64,000 bases of DNA from Thermoguttaceae bacterium (GTDB taxonomy: Bacteria > Planctomycetota > Planctomycetia > Pirellulales > Thermoguttaceae). This document shows positions 26,070-34,956 of this stretch, piece by piece. Position numbers and translations under genes: made by a program. The notes beneath the pieces are model-generated. The model ran no database searches. It worked only from the letters and a program-made list of their open reading frames with translations, and had not been told where the DNA came from. Position 1 is the stretch's first letter, and each line of letters begins with the position of its first letter. Location: the NCBI GenBank assembly GCA_017939795.1, contig JAGBAA010000033.1, forward strand, positions 1-64,000, written 5' to 3'.

Positions 26070-26368
26070 ATTTCTTGCGAAACAATGCCTCTGCGCGACA
26101 AAAAGAAACACCGATCTTAACACGAAAGCACAAAATACGCAGATTTGCACTTTGAGTGAAATTATGTTCAAAAAATTTCACTTCCTTTCATTTCCGAGTA
26201 TGCCGATCCCTTCCGCAGTTTTTGTGATGAACCGACTCGTACTTGCCGGAACACCCGGAAATAAATCAGAAATGCCGTAAACTCTTTAAGGTTTTTGGAA
26301 ATTTAGACCGATTCCGAAAGAAAACAAAACGTAACCTTTTCAAAATTTACCGATCATGGAGGCAGGTC
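26070..26368. other. Spacer between tRNA-Glu and pepF
   Basis: 299 bp, AT-rich. It contains a decayed CACGAAA-type element (26119-26142) and no convincing gene. A frame open from 26243 into pepF lacks a ribosome site and has unlikely composition, so it is treated as leader. Confidence 0.5.
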
Positions 26369-28174
26369 ATGGAAAATATTCAGAAAGTCCCATCCCGCAG
26401 CGAAATCGCGCCGGAAGATAAATGGAACGTGGAATCGATCTATGCGTCGATCGAGGCCTGGGAGGCCGATTTTGCGCAGTGGGAAGCGAAGATCGCACAG
26501 TATGCGGCATTCCGCGGGACACTTGGAAACGGAGCGGAGGCAGTACGCGAATGCCTGGATTTCTGCTTTGCGATGGATCGCCAGTCGGAAAAACTCGCCG
26601 TTTACGCATTTCTTCGCGTCTCTGAGGACGCGGGAAACAGTGAATCGATGGCGCTTCGCGGCAAATTCATGAACGCGGCAAGCCGGGCTGGGCAGGAAGA
26701 GAGTTTCCTTTCTCCCGAATTGCTTGCACTCTCGAACGAAACGCTCCAGTCGTATCTGGAATCACCGATCTTGGCGGACTATCAGCTTTGGCTGAAACGG
26801 CTCATCGAGGAAAAAGCGCACACGCTCACGGAAGCGGAAGAGCGCATTCTTGCCATGCAGTCCGAAATGGCGCAGACGCCGTCCGCGACCTTTGACCAGC
26901 TGGTCGACGTAGACATGACGTTCGGGACCATCACGAACCACCAGGGAGAGACGATGGAGCTGAGCCACGCCTCCTTCGGCGCCCTGCTCCGCGGAAAGAA
27001 ACGCGAAGTCCGAAAGCAGACGTTTGAGCAGTTCTACGCCGGATTTGACGCACACAAAAACACGCTGGCGTCTCTCTATGCCGGAAACATCCACCAGGAT
27101 ATTTTCTACGCGAAGGTCCGCAATTTCCAGTCCGCGCGGGAAGCGGCGCTTTTCGATGAACGCATTCCGGTTTCCGTCTACGACAATCTGGTGGAGACCG
27201 TGCACAAGTACCTGCCGAAGCTCTACGAATACTTCGAGATCCGCCGTCAGGTCATGGGACTGGATTCCATCCACATGTACGATACGTACGTCCCGATGTT
27301 TCAGGACACCGAGGTCAACATTCCGTGGGATGACGCCGTGGAAATGGTGCTGGAATCCGTGAAGCCGCTGGGTGAAGCGTACGTTTCCGCCCTGAGCCGA
27401 GGTCTGAAGATCGACCGGTGGTGCGACCGGTACGAGAACCGCGGGAAAGACAGCGGAGCGTTCAGCGGCGGCGGGTACGATACATTCCCGTTCATTCTCA
27501 TGAACTACCGGAAAGACTCGCTCGACAGCGTCTTTACGCTCATTCACGAAGCCGGCCATTCGATGCACTCGTACCTCACGCGGAAAAACCAGCCGTACAT
27601 TCACGGGGACTACAAGATCTTCGTCGCGGAAGTCGCCAGTACGTTTAATGAACAGCTTCTTCTCCGCCACCTGCTCCAGACGCAGCCGGAACGCCGTCAG
27701 AGACTGAATCTGATCAACAAAGCGATCGACGAGATCCGCGGCACGATCTTCCGCCAGACCATGTTCGCGGAATTCGAGCGCGACACCCACGCCGCCGCGG
27801 AAGCCGGGGAGCCGATGACGCTGGAATTCTTCCTTTCGACTTACCGGAAACTCCTGGAGCTTTACTTCGGTCCCGATTTCGCACTGGACGGCCTTCTGTC
27901 TTTGGAAGGGCTTCGCATCCCGCACTTTTACCGTGCATTCTACGTCTACAAATACGCGATCGGCCTCTCAGCATCCATCGCCCTTTCGCGGAGAGTACTG
28001 GAAGGCGGAGAAAAGGAACTCGCGGATTACCTCGGTTTCCTCTCCGGCGGAAGCTCCAAAGAACCGCTGGATCTGCTCCTTGGCGCAGGCGTCGACATGC
28101 GGAAACCGGAACCGATCGCGGCTGCGCTGGATCATTTCAGTGAGCTGGTCGATGAACTGAAAAAAGAGATCTGA
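26369..28174 (+). CDS. pepF: Oligoendopeptidase F (M3B family)
   Basis: 601 aa from ATG 26369, with GGAGG seven bases upstream. Cytosolic zinc metallopeptidase cleaving short peptides. The active site is H393-E394-A395-G396-H397 in LIHEAGHSMHSYL, followed about 28 residues later by the third-ligand Glu region FVAEVASTFNE, as in thimet-like enzymes. The N-terminal half is the usual helical M3 domain; the C-terminus has ALDGLLSLEGLRIPHFYRAFYVYKYA. Length matches the family. Monocistronic, with a strong terminator. Confidence 0.95.
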   Translation: MENIQKVPSRSEIAPEDKWNVESIYASIEAWEADFAQWEAKIAQYAAFRGTLGNGAEAVRECLDFCFAMDRQSEKLAVYAFLRVSEDAGNSESMALRGKFMNAASRAGQEESFLSPELLALSNETLQSYLESPILADYQLWLKRLIEEKAHTLTEAEERILAMQSEMAQTPSATFDQLVDVDMTFGTITNHQGETMELSHASFGALLRGKKREVRKQTFEQFYAGFDAHKNTLASLYAGNIHQDIFYAKVRNFQSAREAALFDERIPVSVYDNLVETVHKYLPKLYEYFEIRRQVMGLDSIHMYDTYVPMFQDTEVNIPWDDAVEMVLESVKPLGEAYVSALSRGLKIDRWCDRYENRGKDSGAFSGGGYDTFPFILMNYRKDSLDSVFTLIHEAGHSMHSYLTRKNQPYIHGDYKIFVAEVASTFNEQLLLRHLLQTQPERRQRLNLINKAIDEIRGTIFRQTMFAEFERDTHAAAEAGEPMTLEFFLSTYRKLLELYFGPDFALDGLLSLEGLRIPHFYRAFYVYKYAIGLSASIALSRRVLEGGEKELADYLGFLSGGSSKEPLDLLLGAGVDMRKPEPIAAALDHFSELVDELKKEI

Positions 28175-28215
28175 TCCAACCGGAACTCCAGGTCGGTCAA
28201 CGCCAAATCGGTCAA

Positions 28216-28268
28216 CTCCCGAAACGCTCTTCAGGATCCATTTTTCGAAGAGTTTTCGGGAGTTTTTC
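28216..28268 (+). terminator. Intrinsic terminator of pepF
   Basis: CTCCCGAAACGCTCTTC (28216-28232) pairs with GAAGAGTTTTCGGGAG (28247-28262) with one bulge, then five T. Just upstream, ATCGGTCAAC-type near-repeats occur. Confidence 0.85.
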
Positions 28269-28348
28269 TTTGGCTCATCCGATCCGCCCCAAAATCTGAT
28301 CCGGTTCCGGCAGCAGAAAGGTCAGGGAACGTACCCAGACGCGGATCC

Positions 28349-28450
28349 CACAAAAAATACAAAAAAACACAAAACGGAATTTTTAAATTTTCAAATCGCT
28401 TCGAGACATTCGCATCTTTGCGTGAATTTCGTGTTTAAAAATTTCCATTC
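28349..28450. repeat. Degenerate copy of the CACGAAA inverted repeat
   Basis: Contains AAAACGGAATTTTTAAATTT on the left and GCGTGAATTTCGTGTTTAAA on the right; the arms pair imperfectly, and the right arm resembles the complement of the 24306 element. It lies just beyond the MFS stop, between converging genes. Confidence 0.45.
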
Positions 28451-28463
28451 CTTCGGCTCCAGT

Positions 28464-29849
28464 TTATTCGGTCTGTTCCGAAAGTTGACGTTTCCGTGCG
28501 ATCCCGGATGCAGTAAAAATCGGAAGCGAGAGCAGCAGACGCACGCACAGGAAAACCGTAAAGACCAGAATATAGTGGTCCAAAAGTCCGGGAAATCGAT
28601 CAAAGATGCTCTTTCCGAAAAATGCACCGCAAATACCGCCGACACCGCTGAGAAATCCGTAGACGGCAGGCCGGGACACTTTGTCCGGTCCGGCATGATC
28701 CATCAGAAATTTTGGCAGGGCGACATTCAACCCCACATAAAAGATCCAGACCGCAGAGGCACCATACAAAAACAGGATATTCGGCATCAGGGCCGCGGCA
28801 ATATAGAAAAGATACGCGAACGCCGTCAGGATCTGAGACAGCCCCATGACCCGCAGTGTTCCCAGACGATCTGTCCATTTCCCAGCAAACGACGCAGCCA
28901 GGATCTGTCCTCCGCGAGTCATGAACGTCAGTCCGGCAACGACCCAAAGCATGAACAGACCGTCTCTATTCGTGATCGTGTACTGAAATTTACTCCGGAT
29001 CGGCTGTTCTGCCTGCGTAAAAAACGCGAAAAGAATTCCATACAATAAGACCCATCGGAAGACCGGATCTTTCAGCGGGCTCCACAACTTCCCAACAAAA
29101 CGGCAAAACAGACGTTCCTTCCCGGAAGAGACCGCCGGAAGCTCTTCGGCATTCCGCTCTCCAGTTTCTTTCAGATCCGGTCCTGCATCGGTTTCCGCAC
29201 TCCGATTTGGGAGCTTCCGCAAGAACCAGACACTGCCTCCCGAAAAGATCCCGGCACAGAAAAGAAATCCGGGGTAAATATGCCAGAGATACTCCGCTGG
29301 AAATTCTCTGCCGAAATAGATCTCCCGGAACGAATTGATCAAAATGCCGCACAGAAAAAAGACGCAGACTTCCCCCGTAAGACGCCATCGTTCTCTCAGC
29401 GCGAAAAAACGGCCCAAACTTTTTCTGTGAAACAGGGACTTCACCCACACGAGAAGAGTCACGTACGCCAGATTTTCGCAAATATTGCTCGTGTACCATA
29501 AAATCAGGAACGGACACACAAAATATGCGGCATTTTCCCGGGAAAACCAACAGATCAGAGCAGCCGCACACAAACACACAGCCTGAAGCAGGTAAAGACC
29601 AACGCAGAGCGAACGGCAATTCGGGCACATTTTCTGAAGGATCGGGGAAAAGATCCGAAACAGATTCCCAACGATCGGCGCAATGAATGCGTGCATGGAG
29701 GCCGTTCCCCATGGAAGACCGCCCCAATGCGTGAGCAGGAGAAGGACTGCTATCCCGCTCGCAAATGCATTGCCGAGGCTCCATACTGCACTGGAAAGAT
29801 AAAAGGCATGCCTGAAATTTTTCTTTTCCAATGCCGTAGATCCGCTCAA
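28464..29849 (-). CDS. Major facilitator superfamily transporter
   Basis: 461 aa. TTG start at 29849 chosen because GGGAGG lies five bases upstream and no ATG suits. About twelve membrane helices with a central hydrophilic loop (about 225-255: KLPNRSAETDAGPDLKETGERN). MFS-type positions include GRFFALRERWRLTGEV after TM4 and FAGKWTDRLGTLRVMG in the loop between TM8 and TM9. It resembles planctomycete MFS proteins of unknown substrate. Its start overlaps the stop of a possible 15-residue leader peptide (TTGA). No partner genes nearby; converges on pepF. Confidence 0.82.
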   Translation of the reverse strand: MSGSTALEKKNFRHAFYLSSAVWSLGNAFASGIAVLLLLTHWGGLPWGTASMHAFIAPIVGNLFRIFSPILQKMCPNCRSLCVGLYLLQAVCLCAAALICWFSRENAAYFVCPFLILWYTSNICENLAYVTLLVWVKSLFHRKSLGRFFALRERWRLTGEVCVFFLCGILINSFREIYFGREFPAEYLWHIYPGFLFCAGIFSGGSVWFLRKLPNRSAETDAGPDLKETGERNAEELPAVSSGKERLFCRFVGKLWSPLKDPVFRWVLLYGILFAFFTQAEQPIRSKFQYTITNRDGLFMLWVVAGLTFMTRGGQILAASFAGKWTDRLGTLRVMGLSQILTAFAYLFYIAAALMPNILFLYGASAVWIFYVGLNVALPKFLMDHAGPDKVSRPAVYGFLSGVGGICGAFFGKSIFDRFPGLLDHYILVFTVFLCVRLLLSLPIFTASGIARKRQLSEQTE

Positions 29850-29893
29850 AATATCCTCCCGATCTGAAAATCATCCCCTAATTTTATCTTCAT
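29846..29893 (-). CDS. Possible 15-residue leader peptide of the MFS gene
   Basis: Frame MKIKLGDDFQIGRIF lies between the predicted promoter (29927-29955) and the MFS start. It has GAGGG three bases upstream, which is close, and its TGA overlaps the TTG of the transporter gene. This arrangement would couple translation of the permease to the leader. It may equally be chance, because the second ribosome site alone can explain the MFS start. Confidence 0.25.
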   Translation of the reverse strand: MKIKLGDDFQIGRIF

Positions 29894-29926
29894 GCACCCT
29901 CTAATATTGGGACTGGTCTTCCGCGC

Positions 29927-29955
29927 AAAATACAGCGTTCCGGTCTTTCTGTCAA
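29927..29955 (-). promoter_or_regulatory. Promoter of the MFS gene
   Basis: On the minus strand TTGACA (29950-29955), 17-bp spacer, TATTTT (29927-29932); predicted start near 29920. Confidence 0.55.
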
Positions 29956-30136
29956 TAGCGATTTTCTTTATTCGGGAAATCTTTTCCTTTTCCATGCTTT
30001 TCTTCCCCAAAAAAACCTGAAAATTCCTCCCAATTCTTTTTTTCCCAACTTTTTCAGTTTCAGAAGACCGCCGATCAGGATACGCAGGACGCATTCACTA
30101 TTCTTCTTTCTTTCATCTTCTCCAGCTCTTCCATCT

Positions 30137-30460
30137 CCGGGACAGGGGGAAGCGGATGGGAGGCGGCGCGTCTCGCGTCGCATTTCAAGCTCCCTTTCCG
30201 GGACAGGGGGAAGCGGAGGGGAGGCGGCGCGTCTCGCCTCGCATTTCAAGCCCCTTTCCGGGACAGGGAGAAGCGGATGGGAGGCGGCGCGTCTCGCGTC
30301 GCATTTCAAGCCCCTTTCCGGGACAGGGGGAAGCAGATGGGAGGCGGCGCGTCTCGCGTCGCATTTCAAGCCCCTTTCCCGGACAGGGGGAAACGGATGG
30401 GAGGCGGCGCGTCTCGCGTCGCATTTCAAGCCCCTTTCCGGGACAGGGGGAAGCGGATGA
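30137..30460. repeat. 60-bp GC-rich tandem repeat, five full units and a partial sixth
   Basis: Units begin at 30137, 30198, 30258, 30318, 30378 and 30438 (period 61, then 60). Each has a core CCGGGACAGGGGGAAGCGG, then GGGAGGCGGCGCGTCTCGCG and CATTTCAAG. Units differ at only one to four positions. The block is far richer in G+C than its AT-rich surroundings. With a 60-bp period several frames on both strands stay open, producing long apparent ORFs that I regard as spurious. There are no variable spacers, so it is not CRISPR. It lies between the MFS gene (divergent, minus) and argS. Confidence 0.95.
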
Positions 30461-30527
30461 TCGGGACATTCCGAACGAAAAGCACTCAAAAAAAGAATGC
30501 ATTCGGCAAGTTTCGACATTGGGGGGG

Positions 30528-30555
30528 TTGAAAGGAAAAAATTTTCGTCTATAAT
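30528..30555 (+). promoter_or_regulatory. Promoter of argS
   Basis: TTGAAA (30528-30533), 16-bp spacer, TATAAT (30550-30555); predicted start near 30562, about 54 bases before the ATG. Confidence 0.65.
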
Positions 30556-30615
30556 AGAAGCATCGTATTTGCGTTTCCTTCATCCAGTCCCCGAGACAAA
30601 AGAAAGAAGAAAAAA

Positions 30616-32343
30616 ATGATCCCAGCTCTTCTTGAAAAGATTTTCAAACCGGTTTTGGCAAAGTATTCGGAAACTCCGGACAAATTCCTCGGCATGATCA
30701 GCCGATGCGCCGATCCGAAATTTGGCGACTACCAGGCCAATTTTGCGATGGCCATGGGAAAATCTCTCGGCAAAAAACCGCGCGATGTCGCGGAAATGAT
30801 CCGGACGGACGTCCTCGCAGATCCGACGGCTGCGGCTCTTTTCGAGTCGGTCGAGATCGCAGGCCCCGGTTTTCTGAACCTGAAGATCAGCTCGGAATGG
30901 ATGATCCGGACCCTGGAAAACGCCGCGAAAGATGAACGTCTCGGGATCCCGGCCGTCAGCGAGCCGAAGACCGTCATCGTTGACTTCTCGTCTCCAAACG
31001 TAGCGAAACCGATGCATGTTGGGCACATTCGTTCGACCATCATCGGCGACTCGATGAGCCGAGTTTTGAAATTCCTCGGACACAACGTCATCCGCGACAA
31101 TCACCTGGGCGACTGGGGAACGCAGTTCGGAATGATCTTCTACGGATGGAAACACTATCTTGATGAAGAAAAATTCCAGAACGATCCGATCATGGAACTT
31201 CTGCGCCTCTACCGCATCGCACGCGAAGAAATGGACGCTGACGAAAAAGTGGCGGATGAGTGCCGTAAAGAAACCGAACGTCTGCACGCCGGCGATCCGG
31301 AAAATCGCGCACTCTGGGCGAAGATCATGCCGTACTGTCTCCAGGAGATCGACCGGGCGTACGAGCGTCTGGATATTCAGTTTGACGAAACGAACGGCGA
31401 GAGCTTCTACAATGACCGGCTTCCGGGCGTCGTGGAGCTTCTGCGCGAAAAGGGACTCGCCACGGACAGCGAAGGAGCCGTTTGCGTCTTCTTCCCGGGA
31501 CGCGAAACGCCGATGATCGTTCAGAAAAAAGACGGCGCGTATCTCTACGCCACGACCGACATCGCGACGTTCCTCTACCGCATGGAAACCTTTAAGCCGG
31601 ACGCGATCTACTATGTGGTGGACCATCGCCAGAGCGAGCATTTCGTGAACTTCTTTGAAGTGACCCGTATGCTGGGCTACGAAGGCGTGGATCTGCGCCA
31701 CGTGAAGTTCGGCACGATCCTCGGCGAGGACGGCAAACCGTTCAAAACGCGCAGCGGCGATACGGTGGGACTTGACGGCCTGCTTGACGAAGCCGTCGAA
31801 CGCGCCCGGAGTGCGATGCGTCAGAATGAAGCCGGAAATATCCCGGAAGAAGATTTCGAAGACACGGCACAGAAAATCGGCATTGGCGCCCTGAAGTATG
31901 CCGACCTTTCGCAAAACCGCGAAAGCGACTACGTTTTCTCGTACGATAAAATGCTTGCGCTCAATGGGAACACCGCGACGTACATGCAGTATGCCTACGC
32001 CCGAGTCCGGAGTATTTTCTCCCGCGGCGGTTTCGATGCGTCCGCGATCTGCAAAACATCCAGCATTCAGTTCACGCATCCGACGGAACGCGCTCTGGCG
32101 ATGGAGCTGATCCGTTTCGGCGAAGCACTGGACGGTGTCGCGCGGGACAATCGTCCGAACTTCCTGACCGCCTACCTTTACGAGCTGGCAAGCAAGTACA
32201 GTTCCTTCTTTGAAAACTGCCCGGTCCTCCGTGCAGAAAATGAAGAGATCCGCGACAGCCGACTGGTCCTCTGCGACCTGACGGCCCGTACGATCCAGAA
32301 GGGACTTGAGCTTCTCGGCATCCAGACTGTCGAGAAAATGTAG
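30616..32343 (+). CDS. argS: Arginyl-tRNA synthetase
   Basis: 575 aa, normal for bacterial ArgRS. Charges tRNA-Arg with arginine. N-terminal Add1 domain (about 1-110, with FGDYQANFAMAMGKSLGKKPRDVA), then the class I catalytic core: VDFSSPNVAKPMHVGHIRST contains the HIGH-equivalent HVGH, and GDWGTQFGMI is typical of ArgRS. The KMSKS region is the relaxed GKPFKTRSGDTVGL. The C-terminal helical domain has the DALR-type anticodon-binding residues and ends normally. The ATG is preceded by AAGAAG rather than a strong ribosome site. Single gene with its own promoter; a perfect hairpin follows. Confidence 0.95.
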   Translation: MIPALLEKIFKPVLAKYSETPDKFLGMISRCADPKFGDYQANFAMAMGKSLGKKPRDVAEMIRTDVLADPTAAALFESVEIAGPGFLNLKISSEWMIRTLENAAKDERLGIPAVSEPKTVIVDFSSPNVAKPMHVGHIRSTIIGDSMSRVLKFLGHNVIRDNHLGDWGTQFGMIFYGWKHYLDEEKFQNDPIMELLRLYRIAREEMDADEKVADECRKETERLHAGDPENRALWAKIMPYCLQEIDRAYERLDIQFDETNGESFYNDRLPGVVELLREKGLATDSEGAVCVFFPGRETPMIVQKKDGAYLYATTDIATFLYRMETFKPDAIYYVVDHRQSEHFVNFFEVTRMLGYEGVDLRHVKFGTILGEDGKPFKTRSGDTVGLDGLLDEAVERARSAMRQNEAGNIPEEDFEDTAQKIGIGALKYADLSQNRESDYVFSYDKMLALNGNTATYMQYAYARVRSIFSRGGFDASAICKTSSIQFTHPTERALAMELIRFGEALDGVARDNRPNFLTAYLYELASKYSSFFENCPVLRAENEEIRDSRLVLCDLTARTIQKGLELLGIQTVEKM

Positions 32344-32361
32344 TCTTCCGGCAAATGGTCC

Positions 32362-32390
32362 AAGTGCGGCATTCCAAACGTGCCGCACTT
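32362..32390 (+). terminator. Hairpin after argS
   Basis: AAGTGCGGCA (32362-32371) pairs perfectly with TGCCGCACTT (32381-32390). The following TTCTAAAATTC is a weak T-run, so termination may be partial. Confidence 0.6.
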
Positions 32391-32450
32391 TCTAAAATTC
32401 AGGAAACCGGATTTCTGAAAAAGCACCATCCTTAACGAGAGGCAGATTTT

Positions 32451-33443
32451 ATGGAATTTCCAGCGATTTGCTATGTTTTGGCACTGATCCTCGAAATCGT
32501 CCGTCTTTGCAGAAAGCCGGAGGCGTGGGTACGGACCGGACAGGTACTCCTCGGACTTGGGCTTCTGGCACAAAGTGTTTTTCTTGCGAGCCAGATCTTC
32601 GATTCCGGCAGGATCCCGCTTTCCTCTCCGCAGGATGCGCTTTTCGTTCTGGTATGGATCCTGATCGGCATCGCGATGGGGTCCTCATCGGTGCGCCGTA
32701 AAAAAATTTCCGGCCTCTACCTTCTTTTGACGGCAGTCATTTTGCTGGGGATCGGGATCTTCGCGGCAGACGCTACTCCTTTTGCCGCAGAACCCGCCTC
32801 CAAAGTATGGGCCGGCATCCACGGGATCAGTATGCTCTGCGCAGCCGTTTCGATCTTTTTCGGTTTCTTTTCGGGGATCATGTACCTCCGGCAAACCTGG
32901 AATCTGAAGCATCCGCGCATTACGTCCGTACAGAAAAACCGCTTTCCGCTTCCATCGCTGGAATGGCTCCACACGCTGAATCAGCATTCTCTGAAATTCG
33001 CGACAGGAATGCTCGCCCTCGGAGTCCTTTCCGGAATCGTCATGGACACACTGAAAAAAGACCCGGCCTATTTCCTCGCCGACTGGATGATCCTCGGCAC
33101 GATGGGACTTCTTTTCTGGTTCATCTTCTCCCTCCTCATGGGATTTTTCTGGAAACGGGCCAATGCCGGACCGCAGATCGCATTCCGGACTATCCTGAAT
33201 TTCATCGCGCTGTGCACGCTTTTCGGCTTGGTCATTTTTTCCCAGCACCGCAGTATCCCGGCTGAAATTCCGACGCCTCCGGAAGACACTCGCCCGAAAG
33301 AAATTCTCCCGGAAGAGATCCCCGCGATCCTCTCCAGCCCGCAGAAAGAAAATGCTCCGGAACTTCCAGTACTTCAGGAAAAAGGGGACCAGAACGTACC
33401 GGAACCTGAAGATCCCGAAGAAGAAATGGAGGTGCGCTCATGA
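32451..33443 (+). CDS. CcsA/HemX-like multi-pass membrane protein
   Basis: 330 aa, with GAGG about nine bases before the ATG. Eight or so membrane helices in the arrangement of the cytochrome c assembly (CcsA/CcmC/HemX) family. Residues such as SSPQDALFVLVWIL, WAGIHGISMLCAAVS with its histidine, LNQHSLKFATGMLALGVLSGI and the late RTILNFIALC helix fit that family. The canonical WGxxWxWD haem-handling motif of true CcsA is absent, so a HemX-like role in controlling haem synthesis is more likely. It overlaps hemA by ATGA, the HemX-HemA pairing known from Firmicutes. The last 60 residues are a soluble Pro/Glu-rich tail. Confidence 0.75.
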   Translation: MEFPAICYVLALILEIVRLCRKPEAWVRTGQVLLGLGLLAQSVFLASQIFDSGRIPLSSPQDALFVLVWILIGIAMGSSSVRRKKISGLYLLLTAVILLGIGIFAADATPFAAEPASKVWAGIHGISMLCAAVSIFFGFFSGIMYLRQTWNLKHPRITSVQKNRFPLPSLEWLHTLNQHSLKFATGMLALGVLSGIVMDTLKKDPAYFLADWMILGTMGLLFWFIFSLLMGFFWKRANAGPQIAFRTILNFIALCTLFGLVIFSQHRSIPAEIPTPPEDTRPKEILPEEIPAILSSPQKENAPELPVLQEKGDQNVPEPEDPEEEMEVRS

Positions 33444-34804
33444 TCTGGCTTGCCCTTGGATGCCGATACCGGGAAGCAGAAGTCTCCATGCGGGAAAAAC
33501 TCGCATTTTCTGAGGCTCAGATCCGTGAGGCACTTGAACTTTTGCGCACACGCTATCCGGAACTGGAAACCGTCATTCTCTCGACGTGCAATCGCGTCGA
33601 GATCTATGCCGCGCTGGAACTGGGACCCGACGAAGGAACGACTGACGATCCTCCGGGATCTTCTCCAAATTCCAGTACATTTCCTCCAGACGCGCAAACC
33701 CCGGGATTTCCAAAAGATCCGGAAGCTGGTTTGGAGACCCTTCTGAAGTTCTGGTCCGAGCTGAAAGGCCAGGATCTGGAGGTCGTCAAGGCGGAATGTT
33801 TTCAGCTGACGGGAGCGAAGGCGATCCATCATCTCTTCATGGTCGCTTCATCGCTCGACAGCATGATCGTTGGCGAAGGACAGATCGGCGGGCAGGTCCA
33901 ATCTGCGTACAATCTGGCGGTGGAATGCGGGTCGGTCGGGCCGCTCCTTCACTCCGCGTTCCAGCGTGCGGGAAATATCGCGCGAAAAGTCACAGCCGAG
34001 ACTGCCATCCACCAGTACCGAACGAGCGTACCGAGTGTCGCGGTCTCCTGCTTCGCCAGACAGATCTTTGAGCATTTCGAAAGCAAGCATACGCTGGTCA
34101 TCGGTGCCGGAAAAATGGCAGAAGAAACGCTCCTCTACCTTCGCGATGAAGGGGTGAAGACCATCACGATCGTGAATCGAAACATCGAGAAAGCGCAACG
34201 GATGGCGGCGCAATTCCAGGGAAATGTGCGTCCCTGGGAAGAGCTTGACGCAGCACTGACGGAAGCAGATCTCGTCGTCAGCATCACGGGTGCGATGGAG
34301 CCGATCGTGACGCTGGAACGATTCCGGGCACTGGAAAACCAGAGAAATTTCCGACCTCTTTTCGTGCTGGACCTGGCCGTTCCGCGTGATTTTGACCCAC
34401 GGCTCGCGCAGCTGGAAAATGTTTACCTTTACTCGGTCGACGACCTGCAGAGCGTCTGTGATGCGAATCAGGCGGCACGGGAACGGGATCTTCCGGCGGC
34501 TCAAAAAATCGTCAATGAGCAGCTTCACGCATTCCTGCTCGACATTCGGCATCGAAAATCCGGACGGGTCATTTCGGAACTGCGTCAGTACTGGGACCAG
34601 CCGAAGGAAAAGGAACTGGAGCGTCTTTTCCGAAAACTTCCCGATCTGACCGACGCGGAAAAACGGGAGATCGAGTACTCTTTCGACCGTCTCGTGAACA
34701 AACTGCTCCATCCAACGCTCACCTCACTGCACGAAGCAGGCGAAAACCCGGAAAATCAGCGCGGACTGCTCAAAGCGGTGCGGAAGCTTTTCCGGCTCGA
34801 CTAG
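33440..34804 (+). CDS. hemA: Glutamyl-tRNA reductase
   Basis: 454 aa. ATG overlaps the preceding stop (ATGA), with GGAGGT six bases upstream. Reduces Glu-tRNA to glutamate-1-semialdehyde, first step of C5 tetrapyrrole synthesis. Catalytic C50 in LSTCNRVEIY; GEGQIGGQVQSAY; NADPH-binding VIGAGKMAEETL; C-terminal dimerisation helix. After EIYAALEL there is a Pro/Ser/Thr-rich insert of about 35 residues (EGTTDDPPGSSPNSS...) not found in the usual 420-residue enzyme; it lies on a surface loop by family structure. hemL and hemB are not nearby. Regulation with the CcsA/HemX-like partner is inferred from coupling. Confidence 0.95.
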   Translation: MIWLALGCRYREAEVSMREKLAFSEAQIREALELLRTRYPELETVILSTCNRVEIYAALELGPDEGTTDDPPGSSPNSSTFPPDAQTPGFPKDPEAGLETLLKFWSELKGQDLEVVKAECFQLTGAKAIHHLFMVASSLDSMIVGEGQIGGQVQSAYNLAVECGSVGPLLHSAFQRAGNIARKVTAETAIHQYRTSVPSVAVSCFARQIFEHFESKHTLVIGAGKMAEETLLYLRDEGVKTITIVNRNIEKAQRMAAQFQGNVRPWEELDAALTEADLVVSITGAMEPIVTLERFRALENQRNFRPLFVLDLAVPRDFDPRLAQLENVYLYSVDDLQSVCDANQAARERDLPAAQKIVNEQLHAFLLDIRHRKSGRVISELRQYWDQPKEKELERLFRKLPDLTDAEKREIEYSFDRLVNKLLHPTLTSLHEAGENPENQRGLLKAVRKLFRLD

Positions 34805-34956
34805 TGCATCCCGGGAGAAAAACATCCGGAAGAAAACTCGGTTTTCCGCCATTTCCTGCATCCTGCTGTCCCAAAATCGAAAAAGGATCCAGAAGATCCC
34901 GCTGACGTTCCCCAAGACATCAGCATTTTCCCAAAACCTCAGAAAGAAACCTCCAA

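Noticed and set aside
29846-29995. 49-codon ORF starting at 29995 upstream of the MFS gene
   Set aside because: The predicted MFS promoter lies inside it and its start has only a weak ribosome site; only the 15-codon 3' part is kept as a low-confidence leader.
30137-30460. CRISPR array
   Set aside because: The whole 60-bp unit is conserved, with no separate repeats and variable spacers, and no cas genes are present.
29968-30583. Long overlapping ORFs on both strands across the 60-bp repeat
   Set aside because: They exist only because the period is divisible by three; they have repeated Arg/Pro/Gly composition, no ribosome sites and no domains.
30580-32388. 602-aa minus-strand ORF antisense to argS
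   Set aside because: Shadow frame produced by argS codon bias.
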